Source of the DNA: Yersinia similis | Lineage (GTDB): Bacteria; Pseudomonadota; Gammaproteobacteria; Enterobacterales; Enterobacteriaceae | Length of the DNA: 64,000 nucleotides | Direction of reading: 5' to 3' | NCBI RefSeq assembly: GCF_001053095.1 | Contig: NZ_CGBP01000003.1 | Coordinates: 1 to 64,000, forward strand | Shown: in pieces, positions 10,098 through 18,391 of the stretch | Position numbering within the stretch: the first letter of the stretch is position 1 | Layout of the letters: each line of letters begins with the position of its first letter | Position numbers and translations under genes: made by a program | The notes under the pieces: generated by a model | The model's database searches: none | What the model was told of the DNA's origin: nothing | Seen by the model: only the letters and a program-made list of their open reading frames with translations

Positions 10098-10913
10098 ACT
10101 GACTCCTTGCTGTATATTGATTTTTCCACATCAGTCGATGCGAGCTCCGGTATGGCACAGGGGTCCAGACCTCGGACACGGCCACTTCATCTGCCAAATT
10201 CGTTGGCGTGCTCTCTTCCTCAACAGTGGCCACAGTAGGTTCAGGCAGCGTGGAGCAAGCTCATTGCGCAGCCTGCCGATCTCTTCTCGTATATATTTTA
10301 CCGAGTTAGATAACGCACTTATTTGCATGTAGATGACAGGTATTTTTCACACGCCTTAATCTACCAATTAAATACTAGCCGGCGGCAGTGTAGAAAAGTT
10401 AGCCAGCTAACACCAATGGGTTAAATGTAACAGTATGTAAGTGGTAAAAATTCAATAGTAACCGTTCATCATATTGATACATAAGATATTTCCTACAAAA
10501 CCAATATAAGCATACATTATTAAAGGCTTTTATAAACATCACAAAAATCAAACAAAGAATATCGGAAGTTCATTGAGTGAATTTTCCTACAAATTATCTG
10601 TAAATATTTTTTATAAATGAGACCTGAAACAAGACTATTTTGTCATTGAAAAACGGGCTAAATGGAGAACTGATTATTTTATTGAATTAATCAAGAATGG
10701 ATGACGATAGGACTCAATATGCAATGGCGGTTCGGTTTTTTATTTCAGGAGTCATTGAACAGTCCTCTATTCATCAGCCCGAAAGACGCTGACGCTTTAC
10801 CCGTAGGGCAATATTCGCGCAAGCCGTAGGGGCAGGAGGACCGGAATACCCTCCTGCTTGGTTGAGGCCGATAGGCTCAGGTTCACTCAACGTGCGTAAA
10901 TTCCACGCTTCAA
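10098..10913. other. Long intergenic region between cheW and the lipoprotein gene
   Basis: No complete gene is seen. A coding-like fragment lies on the minus strand at about 10270-10130: one frame reads PEPTVATVEEESTPTNLADE and ends soon after. It has no start and follows a stop codon, so it may be debris of a lost gene. The middle part (10330-10700) is AT-rich. A hairpin gcaggagg / cctcctgc (10832-10857, 10-base loop) lies 57 bases past the cheW stop and lacks a T run, so it is only a possible terminator. Confidence 0.4.
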
Positions 10914-11411
10914 TCACACCTTAGCAACACTATCAATCAACGACATCTCTTCACTGCTCAGCAGTTTTTCGATATCAACCAGGATCAACATTCTTTCGCC
11001 AAGCGAGCCTAAACCGGTCAGATATTCTGTTGCGAGAGTAACCGCAAATTCAGGTGCCGGACGGATCTGCTCGTTGGTCAACGACAGTACATCTGACACA
11101 CCATCAACGACAATGCCCACCACGCGTTGACCAAAATTCAGCACAATCACCACGGTATTTTCGTTATAAGTGACACCTTGTTGGGCGAATTTAACCCGCA
11201 GATCAATGATAGGCACAATGACACCGCGTAAGTTGGTCACACCTTTAATAAACGCAGGAGTGTTAGCAATACGAGTGACCTGATCATAGCCTCGGATCTC
11301 TTGTACTTTCAGAATATCGATGCCGTACTCTTCATCGCCCAGCGTAAAAATCAGGAATTCTTGTCCTACCGTTTCGCCAGCCAGTTTCGTGACGGTTGCT
11401 AGTCCTGCCAT
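10914..11411 (-). CDS. cheW: Chemotaxis coupling protein CheW
   Basis: 165 aa, one CheW-like SH3 domain. It bridges receptors and CheA in the signalling array. Typical segments are [25 protein letters not shown], split by the conserved Gly-Ile-Asp, then [16 protein letters not shown] and [13 protein letters not shown]. It follows cheA after 162 bases that hold a decayed ERIC element. Confidence 0.97.
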   Translation of the reverse strand: MAGLATVTKLAGETVGQEFLIFTLGDEEYGIDILKVQEIRGYDQVTRIANTPAFIKGVTNLRGVIVPIIDLRVKFAQQGVTYNENTVVIVLNFGQRVVGIVVDGVSDVLSLTNEQIRPAPEFAVTLATEYLTGLGSLGERMLILVDIEKLLSSEEMSLIDSVAKV

Positions 11412-11481
11412 GTTTTTTACCCTTAAATCAATAGGTTGAATTTATGTTTTTCAGGACCGGAAACATATTTCACCGCCCTGG

Positions 11482-11542
11482 ATACCCGTCATATTTAAAG
11501 TGGCCGGTGGTGGCTTGCTGCACTCACATTATTTAGGGTATT
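11482..11542 (-). repeat. ERIC remnant between cheA and cheW
   Basis: Reads as an inverted, internally deleted ERIC: atacccgtcatatttaaagt at one end and attatttagggtat at the other. It lies inside the motA-cheW operon, so it is part of the mRNA. Confidence 0.6.
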
Positions 11543-11573
11543 ACATGTTTTTATAAGGAAAAGTTCCTATACG

Positions 11574-13730
11574 CTATGCGGCAACCACATCATCAGCCGT
11601 GACGCGTTTTTCCCGGTTTAAGGCCTGCAACGCTGATACATCAACGATTAGCGCAACGCTACCATCACCCAAGATGGTGGCGGCTGAAATGCCCGGTACT
11701 TTCCGATAGTTACTTTCCAGGTTTTTCACGACCACCTGATGCTGACCAATCAGTTGGTCTACTAGCAGTGCATAACGACGCCCGGCACTTTGCAGAATCA
11801 CAACGATGCCTTGTGTCGCTTCAGTCTTGGCATTTTTAACATCAAAGACTCGGTACAATTCAACCAATGGTAGATATTCACCGCGAACTTGCAGCACGCG
11901 CTCACCACCGGCTAATGGATGTAGGTCTTCGGCCAATGGTTGCAGTGACTCCATCACAGCATTCAATGGCAAGATAAAGACTTCATTACTGACTTTAACC
12001 GACATGCCATCAAGAATAGCCAGCGTCAATGGCAGTAGGATACGGATTGATGTGCCTAAACCGGCCTGAAAACTGACCTGCACATGGCCGCCCATTTCCT
12101 GAATGTTACGTTTGACCACATCCATCCCGACACCACGCCCTGACACATCCGTGACTTGTTCGGCAGTAGAGAATCCCGGTGCAAAAATAAGCATCCCAAC
12201 GTCTTCATCGCTCATGTTTTCATTGACTGCCAGTCCTTGAGACTGTGCTTTCGCCAAAATTCTCTGTCGATTCAGACCTGCACCATCATCAATGACTTCG
12301 ATACAAATATTTCCGCCCTGATGTTCAGCTGACAGTGTCAGATTGCCCACCGGCGATTTACCCGCGGCAATGCGAATAGCAGGCTCTTCAATACCGTGGT
12401 CCAGACTGTTGCGCACCAAGTGGGTAAGAGGATCGATAATGCGTTCAATCAAACTCTTATCCAGTTCTGTCGAACTGCCTAACAGCGTCAATTCAACTTG
12501 TTTGTTGAGCTTGCTGGCTAAATCACGGACCAAACGTGGGAAGCGGCTGAATACATACTCCATTGGCATCATCCGGATAGACATGACGGACTCTTGCAAA
12601 TCGCGGGCGTTACGTTCTAACTGCCCCATGCTATTCAGTAAATCACCGTTGATCACCGGATCCAGCGAACTTGAGCGCTGAGCGAGCATCGATTGGGTAA
12701 TAACCAATTCGCCGACCAAGTTAATCAGTTGGTCCACTTTTTCTACCGCCACACGGATACTGGTCGATTCGCTGGCTTTCGCTTTAGGCCTGACCTGTTC
12801 CGCGTTAGCCGGTGTAGCGTTCACATCAACTTTCAGCGTGCTTGGTACTTCAGCGGCAGGTGCTGCCACCCGCTGAACCGGTTCTGCGATCACCGATGTC
12901 ACGGTTATTGCTGGCTCAAACAAGCGTTCTGGCTCAGATAATTGTTCTGATTCAACTGTCTGCTCAGCATAAATCTGCGGTGTGTCCCCTGGGGACACAA
13001 AGCTAATCTGTTCAGGCTCCAGAACAAAGCACAATACCGCGCTAATATCCTCTTCGCTGACGGAGGTTATCAAGGTGGCCTCAAGGCTATCAGCGCCCTG
13101 ATGGGGATCTTGTACCTCACCCAGATTACCCAGTTCCTCCAGCATCAGTGAGATTTCTTGCGCTTTCAGGCCAGACAAGCGAATACGCATCCCGCCTTGA
13201 AGCAACGCCGGTGATTTGTTGGCAGCGATAGAAGATGATACGCGAGTGGAAGCCGTTGTTTGCGTATTGGCGACCGTGCTGTGCTGCCCGGTAGCGGATT
13301 GCTCTTCGGTTGTAGGTTGATCTGTTGTAGGTTGATCTAAAGCATCAAGTGCCAACTGGCGCAACACCTGACAAATGTACTCAAAGCTTTCCGAATGAGG
13401 TTCCTGAGAGGTTTTGTAGGCGTCCAACTGTTCCTGCATAATATCTTTCGTTTCCAAAAACAGGTTGATGATATCAGTGCTCAAGCGCATCTCATCGCGG
13501 CGAGCACCATCCAACAGGTTTTCCAATAGATGAGTGGTCTCTTGCAATACCGTAAAACCAAAGGTAGCGGCACCGCCCTTGATCGAATGTGCAGCACGGA
13601 AAATGGCATTAAGCTGTTCATTGTCAGGTGTCAGCGGGTCCAGCAATAACAAATGCTGTTCCATATCTGCCAACAGTTCATCTGCTTCATCAAAAAACGT
13701 CTGATAAAACGCGGTAATATCCATGCTCAC
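11574..13730 (-). CDS. cheA: Chemotaxis histidine kinase CheA
   Basis: 718 aa from the GTG at 13730 (agaggtgacacc precedes it, and E. coli CheA also begins GTG-AGC-ATG). A longer open frame upstream overlaps motB and is not used. Domains in order: Hpt with phospho-acceptor His48 (RAAHSIKGGA), a CheY/CheB-binding P2 domain (about 205-270), a variable linker, the P3 dimerisation helices (AVEKVDQLINLVGELVITQS, exactly the conserved block), the ATPase with LVRNSLDHGIE, DDGAGL and GRGVGMDVV, and a CheW-like P5 domain. An internal Met at KDIMQEQ corresponds to the start of the short form CheA-S. It begins 10 bases after the motB stop. Confidence 0.97.
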   Translation of the reverse strand: MSMDITAFYQTFFDEADELLADMEQHLLLLDPLTPDNEQLNAIFRAAHSIKGGAATFGFTVLQETTHLLENLLDGARRDEMRLSTDIINLFLETKDIMQEQLDAYKTSQEPHSESFEYICQVLRQLALDALDQPTTDQPTTEEQSATGQHSTVANTQTTASTRVSSSIAANKSPALLQGGMRIRLSGLKAQEISLMLEELGNLGEVQDPHQGADSLEATLITSVSEEDISAVLCFVLEPEQISFVSPGDTPQIYAEQTVESEQLSEPERLFEPAITVTSVIAEPVQRVAAPAAEVPSTLKVDVNATPANAEQVRPKAKASESTSIRVAVEKVDQLINLVGELVITQSMLAQRSSSLDPVINGDLLNSMGQLERNARDLQESVMSIRMMPMEYVFSRFPRLVRDLASKLNKQVELTLLGSSTELDKSLIERIIDPLTHLVRNSLDHGIEEPAIRIAAGKSPVGNLTLSAEHQGGNICIEVIDDGAGLNRQRILAKAQSQGLAVNENMSDEDVGMLIFAPGFSTAEQVTDVSGRGVGMDVVKRNIQEMGGHVQVSFQAGLGTSIRILLPLTLAILDGMSVKVSNEVFILPLNAVMESLQPLAEDLHPLAGGERVLQVRGEYLPLVELYRVFDVKNAKTEATQGIVVILQSAGRRYALLVDQLIGQHQVVVKNLESNYRKVPGISAATILGDGSVALIVDVSALQALNREKRVTADDVVAA

Positions 13731-13740
13731 GGTGTCACCT

Positions 13741-14826
13741 CTACTGTGCGTCGCGGCTTGTCGGAGAGACGGGTATATTGCTTGCAGGCGCGGCGGGTAA
13801 CGATGTCGTTGGCCCATTGGCAGTTGAAGTAATATTCCCTGTACTCGATTGTTGTGTTTCAGTTGTAGTCATCGGCTGCGGTAGCGTGTTCACAGATTCA
13901 GCCGCTGGCAGTGCTACTGCCTCTACAGGCACCGGTCCGCGGGTATCAAGCTGCTTTAAGCTGGCTGCTTTTTCTATATCCAACGCTCTGTTGTCTAAAT
14001 TCTCATGCTCAATATCGTGTTGAGACTGCTTATTCAGCACTAAAATACTGATACGGCGGTTAACCGGATCATCTGACGCCTGCTCTTTCAGCCGCATGGT
14101 TGACGCCATACCGACTACACGCAGAATTTTGCCTTCATCCAAGCCACCAGCCAGTAATTCACGCCGCGAGGCATTGGCACGATCAGCAGATAATTCCCAG
14201 TTGCTGTAACCTCTTTCACCACTGGCATACGGCAGGTCATCGGTGTGACCAGATAAACTGAGTTTGTTCGGTATATCATTCAGGATCGGCGCAATAGCAC
14301 GTAAAATATCGCGCATATATGGTTCTACTTGTGCACTTCCCATCTTGAACATTGGCCGATTTTGGCTATCAATAATCTGGATCCTTAAGCCCTCATCCAT
14401 CATGTTAATCAGCAAATGGGGACGTAATGCCTTCAGCCGGGGGTCAGACTCAATCAATTGATCCAGTTTTTCCCGCAATTTATTGAGCCGGTATATCTCT
14501 TGCCTACTTTCTTCAGAATTAATCTGCTTTCTCACTTCACCCACTTGTTGAGTAGGATCATCACCACCACCGGGAATAGGGCTGGTACTGGAACTGCTTT
14601 TATCACCGCTGGTTAAGGCGACTTTTAGTGGTGTCCGAAAATATTCTGCAATTTGCGTCAGTTCTTGCGGGCTGGAAACCGCAAGCAACCACATCACCAG
14701 AAAAAAGGCCATCATTGCCGTCATAAAATCAGCGTAAGCGATTTTCCATGACCCACCATAATGCGCGGCACCATGCTTAGCTTTTCGCTTTTTGACTAGA
14801 ATAACGGGGTGATTCTGATGCTTCAT
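13741..14826 (-). CDS. motB: Flagellar stator protein MotB
   Basis: 361 aa. A single membrane helix carries the proton-binding Asp33 ([11 protein letters not shown]), followed by the plug and an OmpA/MotB peptidoglycan-binding domain ([35 protein letters not shown]). Beyond about residue 275 is a long Ser/Thr/Pro/Ala-rich tail of low complexity, longer than in E. coli MotB (308 aa). It overlaps the motA end by 4 bases, so translation is coupled. Confidence 0.97.
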   Translation of the reverse strand: MKHQNHPVILVKKRKAKHGAAHYGGSWKIAYADFMTAMMAFFLVMWLLAVSSPQELTQIAEYFRTPLKVALTSGDKSSSSTSPIPGGGDDPTQQVGEVRKQINSEESRQEIYRLNKLREKLDQLIESDPRLKALRPHLLINMMDEGLRIQIIDSQNRPMFKMGSAQVEPYMRDILRAIAPILNDIPNKLSLSGHTDDLPYASGERGYSNWELSADRANASRRELLAGGLDEGKILRVVGMASTMRLKEQASDDPVNRRISILVLNKQSQHDIEHENLDNRALDIEKAASLKQLDTRGPVPVEAVALPAAESVNTLPQPMTTTETQQSSTGNITSTANGPTTSLPAAPASNIPVSPTSRDAQ

Positions 14827-15710
14827 GCGTCCTCTTCCGTCGCTTGCGATGCCGGCGCTTTCACTCGGCGCACATGCTCTTCCAGCTCAATAAAGGATGG
14901 ACGCTCCGTGGTATAGAGTGTTTTACGACCAAACTCCACCGCTATTTGCGGTGCATAGCCGTTCAAGCTAGACAGCAGAGTCACCTTGATGCACTGCATC
15001 ATTTTGGTCGTTTCTGCGCTTTGCTGACGTAATAGGGTTGCCAAGGGGGAAACAAATCCATACGCCAACAAAATACCGAGGAACGTACCTACCATAGCAT
15101 GAGCGATCAGCGCACCAAGCTCTGCGGCTGGCCGGTCAGCGGAAGCCAAGGCATGTACCACGCCCATGACGGCAGCAACGATCCCAAATGCTGGTAACGA
15201 ATCCCCCACCATCGCCAGACTACCGGCAGGCACCTCAGACTCTTGCTCGTGCGTTTCAATCTCTTCATCCATCAACGCTTCAATTTCAAAAGCGTTCATA
15301 TTCCCGCTCACAATAAGCCGTAAATAATCGGTAATAAATTCGACTAATGTCTTATCGGCCATAATCCGTGGATAATTAGAGAAAATTTCACTTTCCAGCG
15401 GATTTTCTATGTCCCTTTCCAACGACAGCATTCCCTGTTGGCGTGATTTCGCCAATAAGCGGTAAAGTAACGCCATTAAATCCATATAAAGGGCTTTGTT
15501 ATATTTAGAACGGCGTATCAGCTTCGGCATCGCACGCATTGTGGCTTTTATTGCTTTACCGTTATTACCCACAATAAATGCGCCAATACCCGCTCCCGCG
15601 ATAATCAAAAATTCCGCTGGCTGATAGAGTGCACCCAAATGGCCACCGACAAGTATGTAGCCACCGAAGACCGCACCTAAGACCACGAGATAACCCAAAA
15701 TAACTAACAC
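14823..15710 (-). CDS. motA: Flagellar stator protein MotA
   Basis: 295 aa starting with GTG at 15710, as in E. coli. Four membrane segments are visible, at about residues 1-20, 33-50, 168-190 and 200-222. The cytoplasmic loop has the charged residues that touch FliG ([15 protein letters not shown]), and the conserved prolines are present ([15 protein letters not shown]). With MotB it forms the proton-driven stator. It is first in the motA-motB-cheA-cheW operon. No clear FliA promoter was identified in the 200 bases upstream. Confidence 0.97.
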   Translation of the reverse strand: MLVILGYLVVLGAVFGGYILVGGHLGALYQPAEFLIIAGAGIGAFIVGNNGKAIKATMRAMPKLIRRSKYNKALYMDLMALLYRLLAKSRQQGMLSLERDIENPLESEIFSNYPRIMADKTLVEFITDYLRLIVSGNMNAFEIEALMDEEIETHEQESEVPAGSLAMVGDSLPAFGIVAAVMGVVHALASADRPAAELGALIAHAMVGTFLGILLAYGFVSPLATLLRQQSAETTKMMQCIKVTLLSSLNGYAPQIAVEFGRKTLYTTERPSFIELEEHVRRVKAPASQATEEDA

Positions 15711-15913
15711 GTGACATCCTTAGCAAAATGTGTGGGTGGAAGGTGAGGCGTTAGCACTTTTTGAGGGCCAAAAATGTCATTGATGGTCAACAGAAATGGG
15801 CTCTATACCGCTGCTGTAACCTATCCCCTGCTAACTTGACGTTACAGTGATGCTAGCAACCTACCTGTAACGCCAATAATTTTGGGCATGAATGTCTGAC
15901 AATTTTATGAAGC

Positions 15914-16495
15914 TCAAACTGCGCGTCTAACCTGCTCATCCAGCAGTTGTGAAGTTATATCGGCAGACTGCGGAGAAAGTTTACGTTTTTTTACTGCGCG
16001 GGAAGGTGGCTGGCAAAGGCTGCAGACAAAACTGTTTAATGGTTGATGGGCATGGGTGATAAATGTCCCTCCACAGCAATTGCACCCGGAAAGCTGCAAC
16101 ATGCCACTGTCAACGAAGCGGACCAGCGTCCAGGCTCGTGTCAACGCCAGTAATGGCGGGACTTCAGGCAGATCAGGACACTGTTCAAGATAAAGTCGAT
16201 ACGCTCTAATGACCGCTTCAACACCGGTGCAATAACCACTTTTAAGTAGGAAACTGTAAGCGTTATAAAACATCGACGAATGAATATTCTGTTCCCAAGT
16301 CATAAACCAATCGGTCGAAAACGGTAACATCCCTTTAGGGGGAGGACTGCCTCTGAGCTCTTTGTAGAGCTTGATTAAACGGCCTCGGCTAAGCTGCGTT
16401 TCACTTTCAAGCATCTGTAGACGAGCACCCAACGTGATCAGTTCCATTGCCAAATGTATGTCTTTAGCTTCCTGGACAATACTTTTCTCAACCAT
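15914..16495 (-). CDS. flhC: Flagellar master regulator subunit FlhC
   Basis: 193 aa from the ATG at 16495, preceded by TTG that could add one codon. It carries [20 protein letters not shown] and the four zinc-binding cysteines in [10 protein letters not shown] and VCSLCQPP. With FlhD it forms the FlhD4C2 activator of class-2 flagellar genes, including fliA. It starts 3 bases after the flhD stop. A 203-base gap separates it from motA. Confidence 0.97.
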   Translation of the reverse strand: MVEKSIVQEAKDIHLAMELITLGARLQMLESETQLSRGRLIKLYKELRGSPPPKGMLPFSTDWFMTWEQNIHSSMFYNAYSFLLKSGYCTGVEAVIRAYRLYLEQCPDLPEVPPLLALTRAWTLVRFVDSGMLQLSGCNCCGGTFITHAHQPLNSFVCSLCQPPSRAVKKRKLSPQSADITSQLLDEQVRRAV

Positions 16496-16498
16496 CAA

Positions 16499-16849
16499 TC
16501 ATGCTCTTTTTTTAGGCGTACTATCGTCTTTTAACGATAGCTCGTGGAGTAAGTGACTCGACAAGAGAATTCCGGTATGGATTTGTTGCAGGTCATCCAC
16601 GCGAGACTCTTTCGTTAGATGATGGATTGTGTTGTGGTCACTAAAACGAAAGTGACAAACTAATTGGTTAGTTTCAGCTAATTTAACCATTTGCGGTAAC
16701 GTTAACTGTGATAATGCGTCCGCCATGGTATCCGTAATACCTAAACGAAACATCGCCGAAGCTTTTTCATCGTTAATTAACCGTTGAGCTAAAAGTAAAT
16801 ATGACAAATTTATGTCATAAATATGTTTGAGTAATTCAGACGTACTCAT
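16499..16849 (-). CDS. flhD: Flagellar master regulator subunit FlhD (intact)
   Basis: 116 aa from the ATG at 16849 ([12 protein letters not shown], matching other FlhD). An ATG three codons upstream is possible. The helical core LNAQ-type region [31 protein letters not shown] and [12 protein letters not shown] is continuous, split here only by unlisted residues. The frame is open to the end (PKKRA), unlike Y. pestis flhD, which is frameshifted and causes non-motility. The upstream region carries CRP and RcsAB sites. Confidence 0.96.
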   Translation of the reverse strand: MSTSELLKHIYDINLSYLLLAQRLINDEKASAMFRLGITDTMADALSQLTLPQMVKLAETNQLVCHFRFSDHNTIHHLTKESRVDDLQQIHTGILLSSHLLHELSLKDDSTPKKRA

Positions 16850-17218
16850 CTTACACATCCCAACTGATTATGTTTTAAAACATAAATTGAATGACAAATT
16901 TTATCACCCAAAACCAGGGATCCTTCCCGTTATATTGTTAATTAGAACCTACTGACCCTAATTACTTTAAGTTACAGGGGGTAACAACCTTTTCTCACCC
17001 GAGTCACTGGCATAAGCCGCTCTACAAAGCTCACTCATTTGCTGTACTGCCTCAGCGCCAACGATTTTGGACATAGCAGAAAAGATAATTAAAACTTACT
17101 AATGTAACATGACAAAAAATCACCATTCTGGTATGAAGTAGCACGTCAAAAGTCTAGCTGCTAAATGTTACACTGCTTCGGTCTTGCACTTTTGATACAA
17201 ACTATTTCTTACAAAATA

Positions 17219-17234
17219 TTAGGAATATTCCTAA
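17219..17234. promoter_or_regulatory. RcsAB box upstream of flhDC
   Basis: Perfect 16-base palindrome ttaggaatattcctaa. Its core TAGGAATATTCCTA differs by one base from the RcsAB consensus TAAGAATATTCCTA as known for E. coli. In E. coli an RcsAB box just downstream of the flhDC start point mediates repression by the Rcs envelope-stress system, and the same placement is inferred here. Confidence 0.82.
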
Positions 17235-17243
17235 AGAGGAGCA

Positions 17244-17249
17244 ATTCTA
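17244..17249 (-). promoter_or_regulatory. Predicted flhDC promoter -10 element
   Basis: TAGAAT on the minus strand, placed so that the start point would be near 17237, about 390 bases before flhD. The -35 region (TGTATG at 17-base spacing) is poor, as expected for a CRP-activated promoter. Confidence 0.55.
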
Positions 17250-17301
17250 CTCCCGAATCGTTAGCACATACAATGTGAGTAGCTATTTATTTTAAATGTA
17301 A

Positions 17302-17317
17302 TGTGATGCAAGTCACA
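17302..17317. promoter_or_regulatory. CRP site upstream of flhDC
   Basis: tgtgatgcaagtcaca matches TGTGA-N6-TCACA perfectly. Its centre is 83 bases from the centre of the RcsAB box, about the spacing of the E. coli flhDC promoter, where CRP binds near -72 and Rcs near +10. Confidence 0.88.
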
Positions 17318-18325
17318 AAAATAAAATATAAATCTATTTTTTTTGCATTTTTTGATCAATTACCGCTCACATGTACACCTGTGAAAATATTAAAAGTAAA
17401 AAAGTAGCTAAAAAACTATAGATATGAGCCTAATCTTTATCGCTTTTAGATCAATTCGAACAAAAACATCCCCAAACTGAAATATCAGAGCAAATATATG
17501 TTATAACCTAAGATTATCAATATTAAGCGCTGAATTTAGATTTCATTACTCCTCTTCTTTAATCAAGAACGCCATAAAATTATTTTTTTAATGAATATTT
17601 ATGCTGTTCAGAAAGAACCGACAGTCGGTCATTTATTTATCCTTCATTGAGTTAACATAAAAAGAAATGTCAGCCTGTATTAAAAGTAACAATAGAGGCA
17701 ATGGTCTGTTTCACTGCTTATCTCCAGATCCTATTTCCCCGATCACACCGCTAGCGCTGGCTGATATTTACACTCCTGTAAGAAAATCATCATCTAATCA
17801 TAAATTAAATTAATCAATTGTATTAATAATACGCATCGCAGGTTTGCTGACCAACGCTGTACACCCGTTAACTCACTGCTGTTTCTGCCTTTTTACGTCA
17901 CCACGGATAAATGTGACAAAAGCCTCATTTTTGAAAGATATAATCCCCTAATCTTTTAAAGATACACCCTAAATAATTCAGCTTGGTTTGCTTTCATCAA
18001 AAGAATCATATTGATTTGGTAGTATGTGGCAACCACAGTATAAATTTGATGAATAAATTCTCCTGCTCGATCGCCCGGACTAATCAATACCAGTACTGTG
18101 GATGTTCTGATTGTCCCGCTTTAGCCCTCCCCTTTGATGCACAACGGTCAGTTAATAATCTCAGCAGCAGATGCAACGAATATCGGGTATCGTGCTGTAA
18201 TATGGCTGCAAACTTTTGTTGGCCGACTGACGATAAAGTGGTTGAAGGCAAGTGGCTGAAAGTAAGCGAACGAAGGTAAACACAGTGAAATGGCTGATTT
18301 GAAAGAGTCACCAATAAAGCACACC
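17318..18325. other. Long AT-rich region between flhDC control region and mgtB
   Basis: About 1 kb without a convincing gene. Two overlapping open stretches at 17983-18314 have no family resemblance. A partial ERIC-like end (ccctaaataattcag) lies at about 17966. Remote flhDC control sites for OmpR, H-NS or other factors could lie here, but none was identified. Confidence 0.4.
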
Positions 18326-18350
18326 ATTCCAGGGCTGCAATCCCCGGAAT
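18326..18350 (-). terminator. Possible terminator after mgtB
   Basis: Inverted repeat attcc-a-ggg / ccc-c-ggaat with a 7-base loop, 42 bases past the mgtB stop. There is no strong T run on the minus strand, so the call is tentative. Confidence 0.4.
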
Positions 18351-18391
18351 AGTGTCTTGAGATAAACCAGGCTATTTGAAACCGCGCCTCC

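Noticed and set aside
11574..13817. Longer CheA start at 13817
   Set aside because: The extra 29 residues overlap motB and are unlike any CheA. GTG at 13730 has a ribosome site and the family start.
15711..15913. FliA promoter for motA
   Set aside because: A ggggatag-like -10 exists, but no TAAA lies at the right spacing.
17983..18314. Cys-rich 98-aa gene upstream of mgtB
   Set aside because: No ribosome site, no family resemblance, and an equally long frame lies on the other strand.
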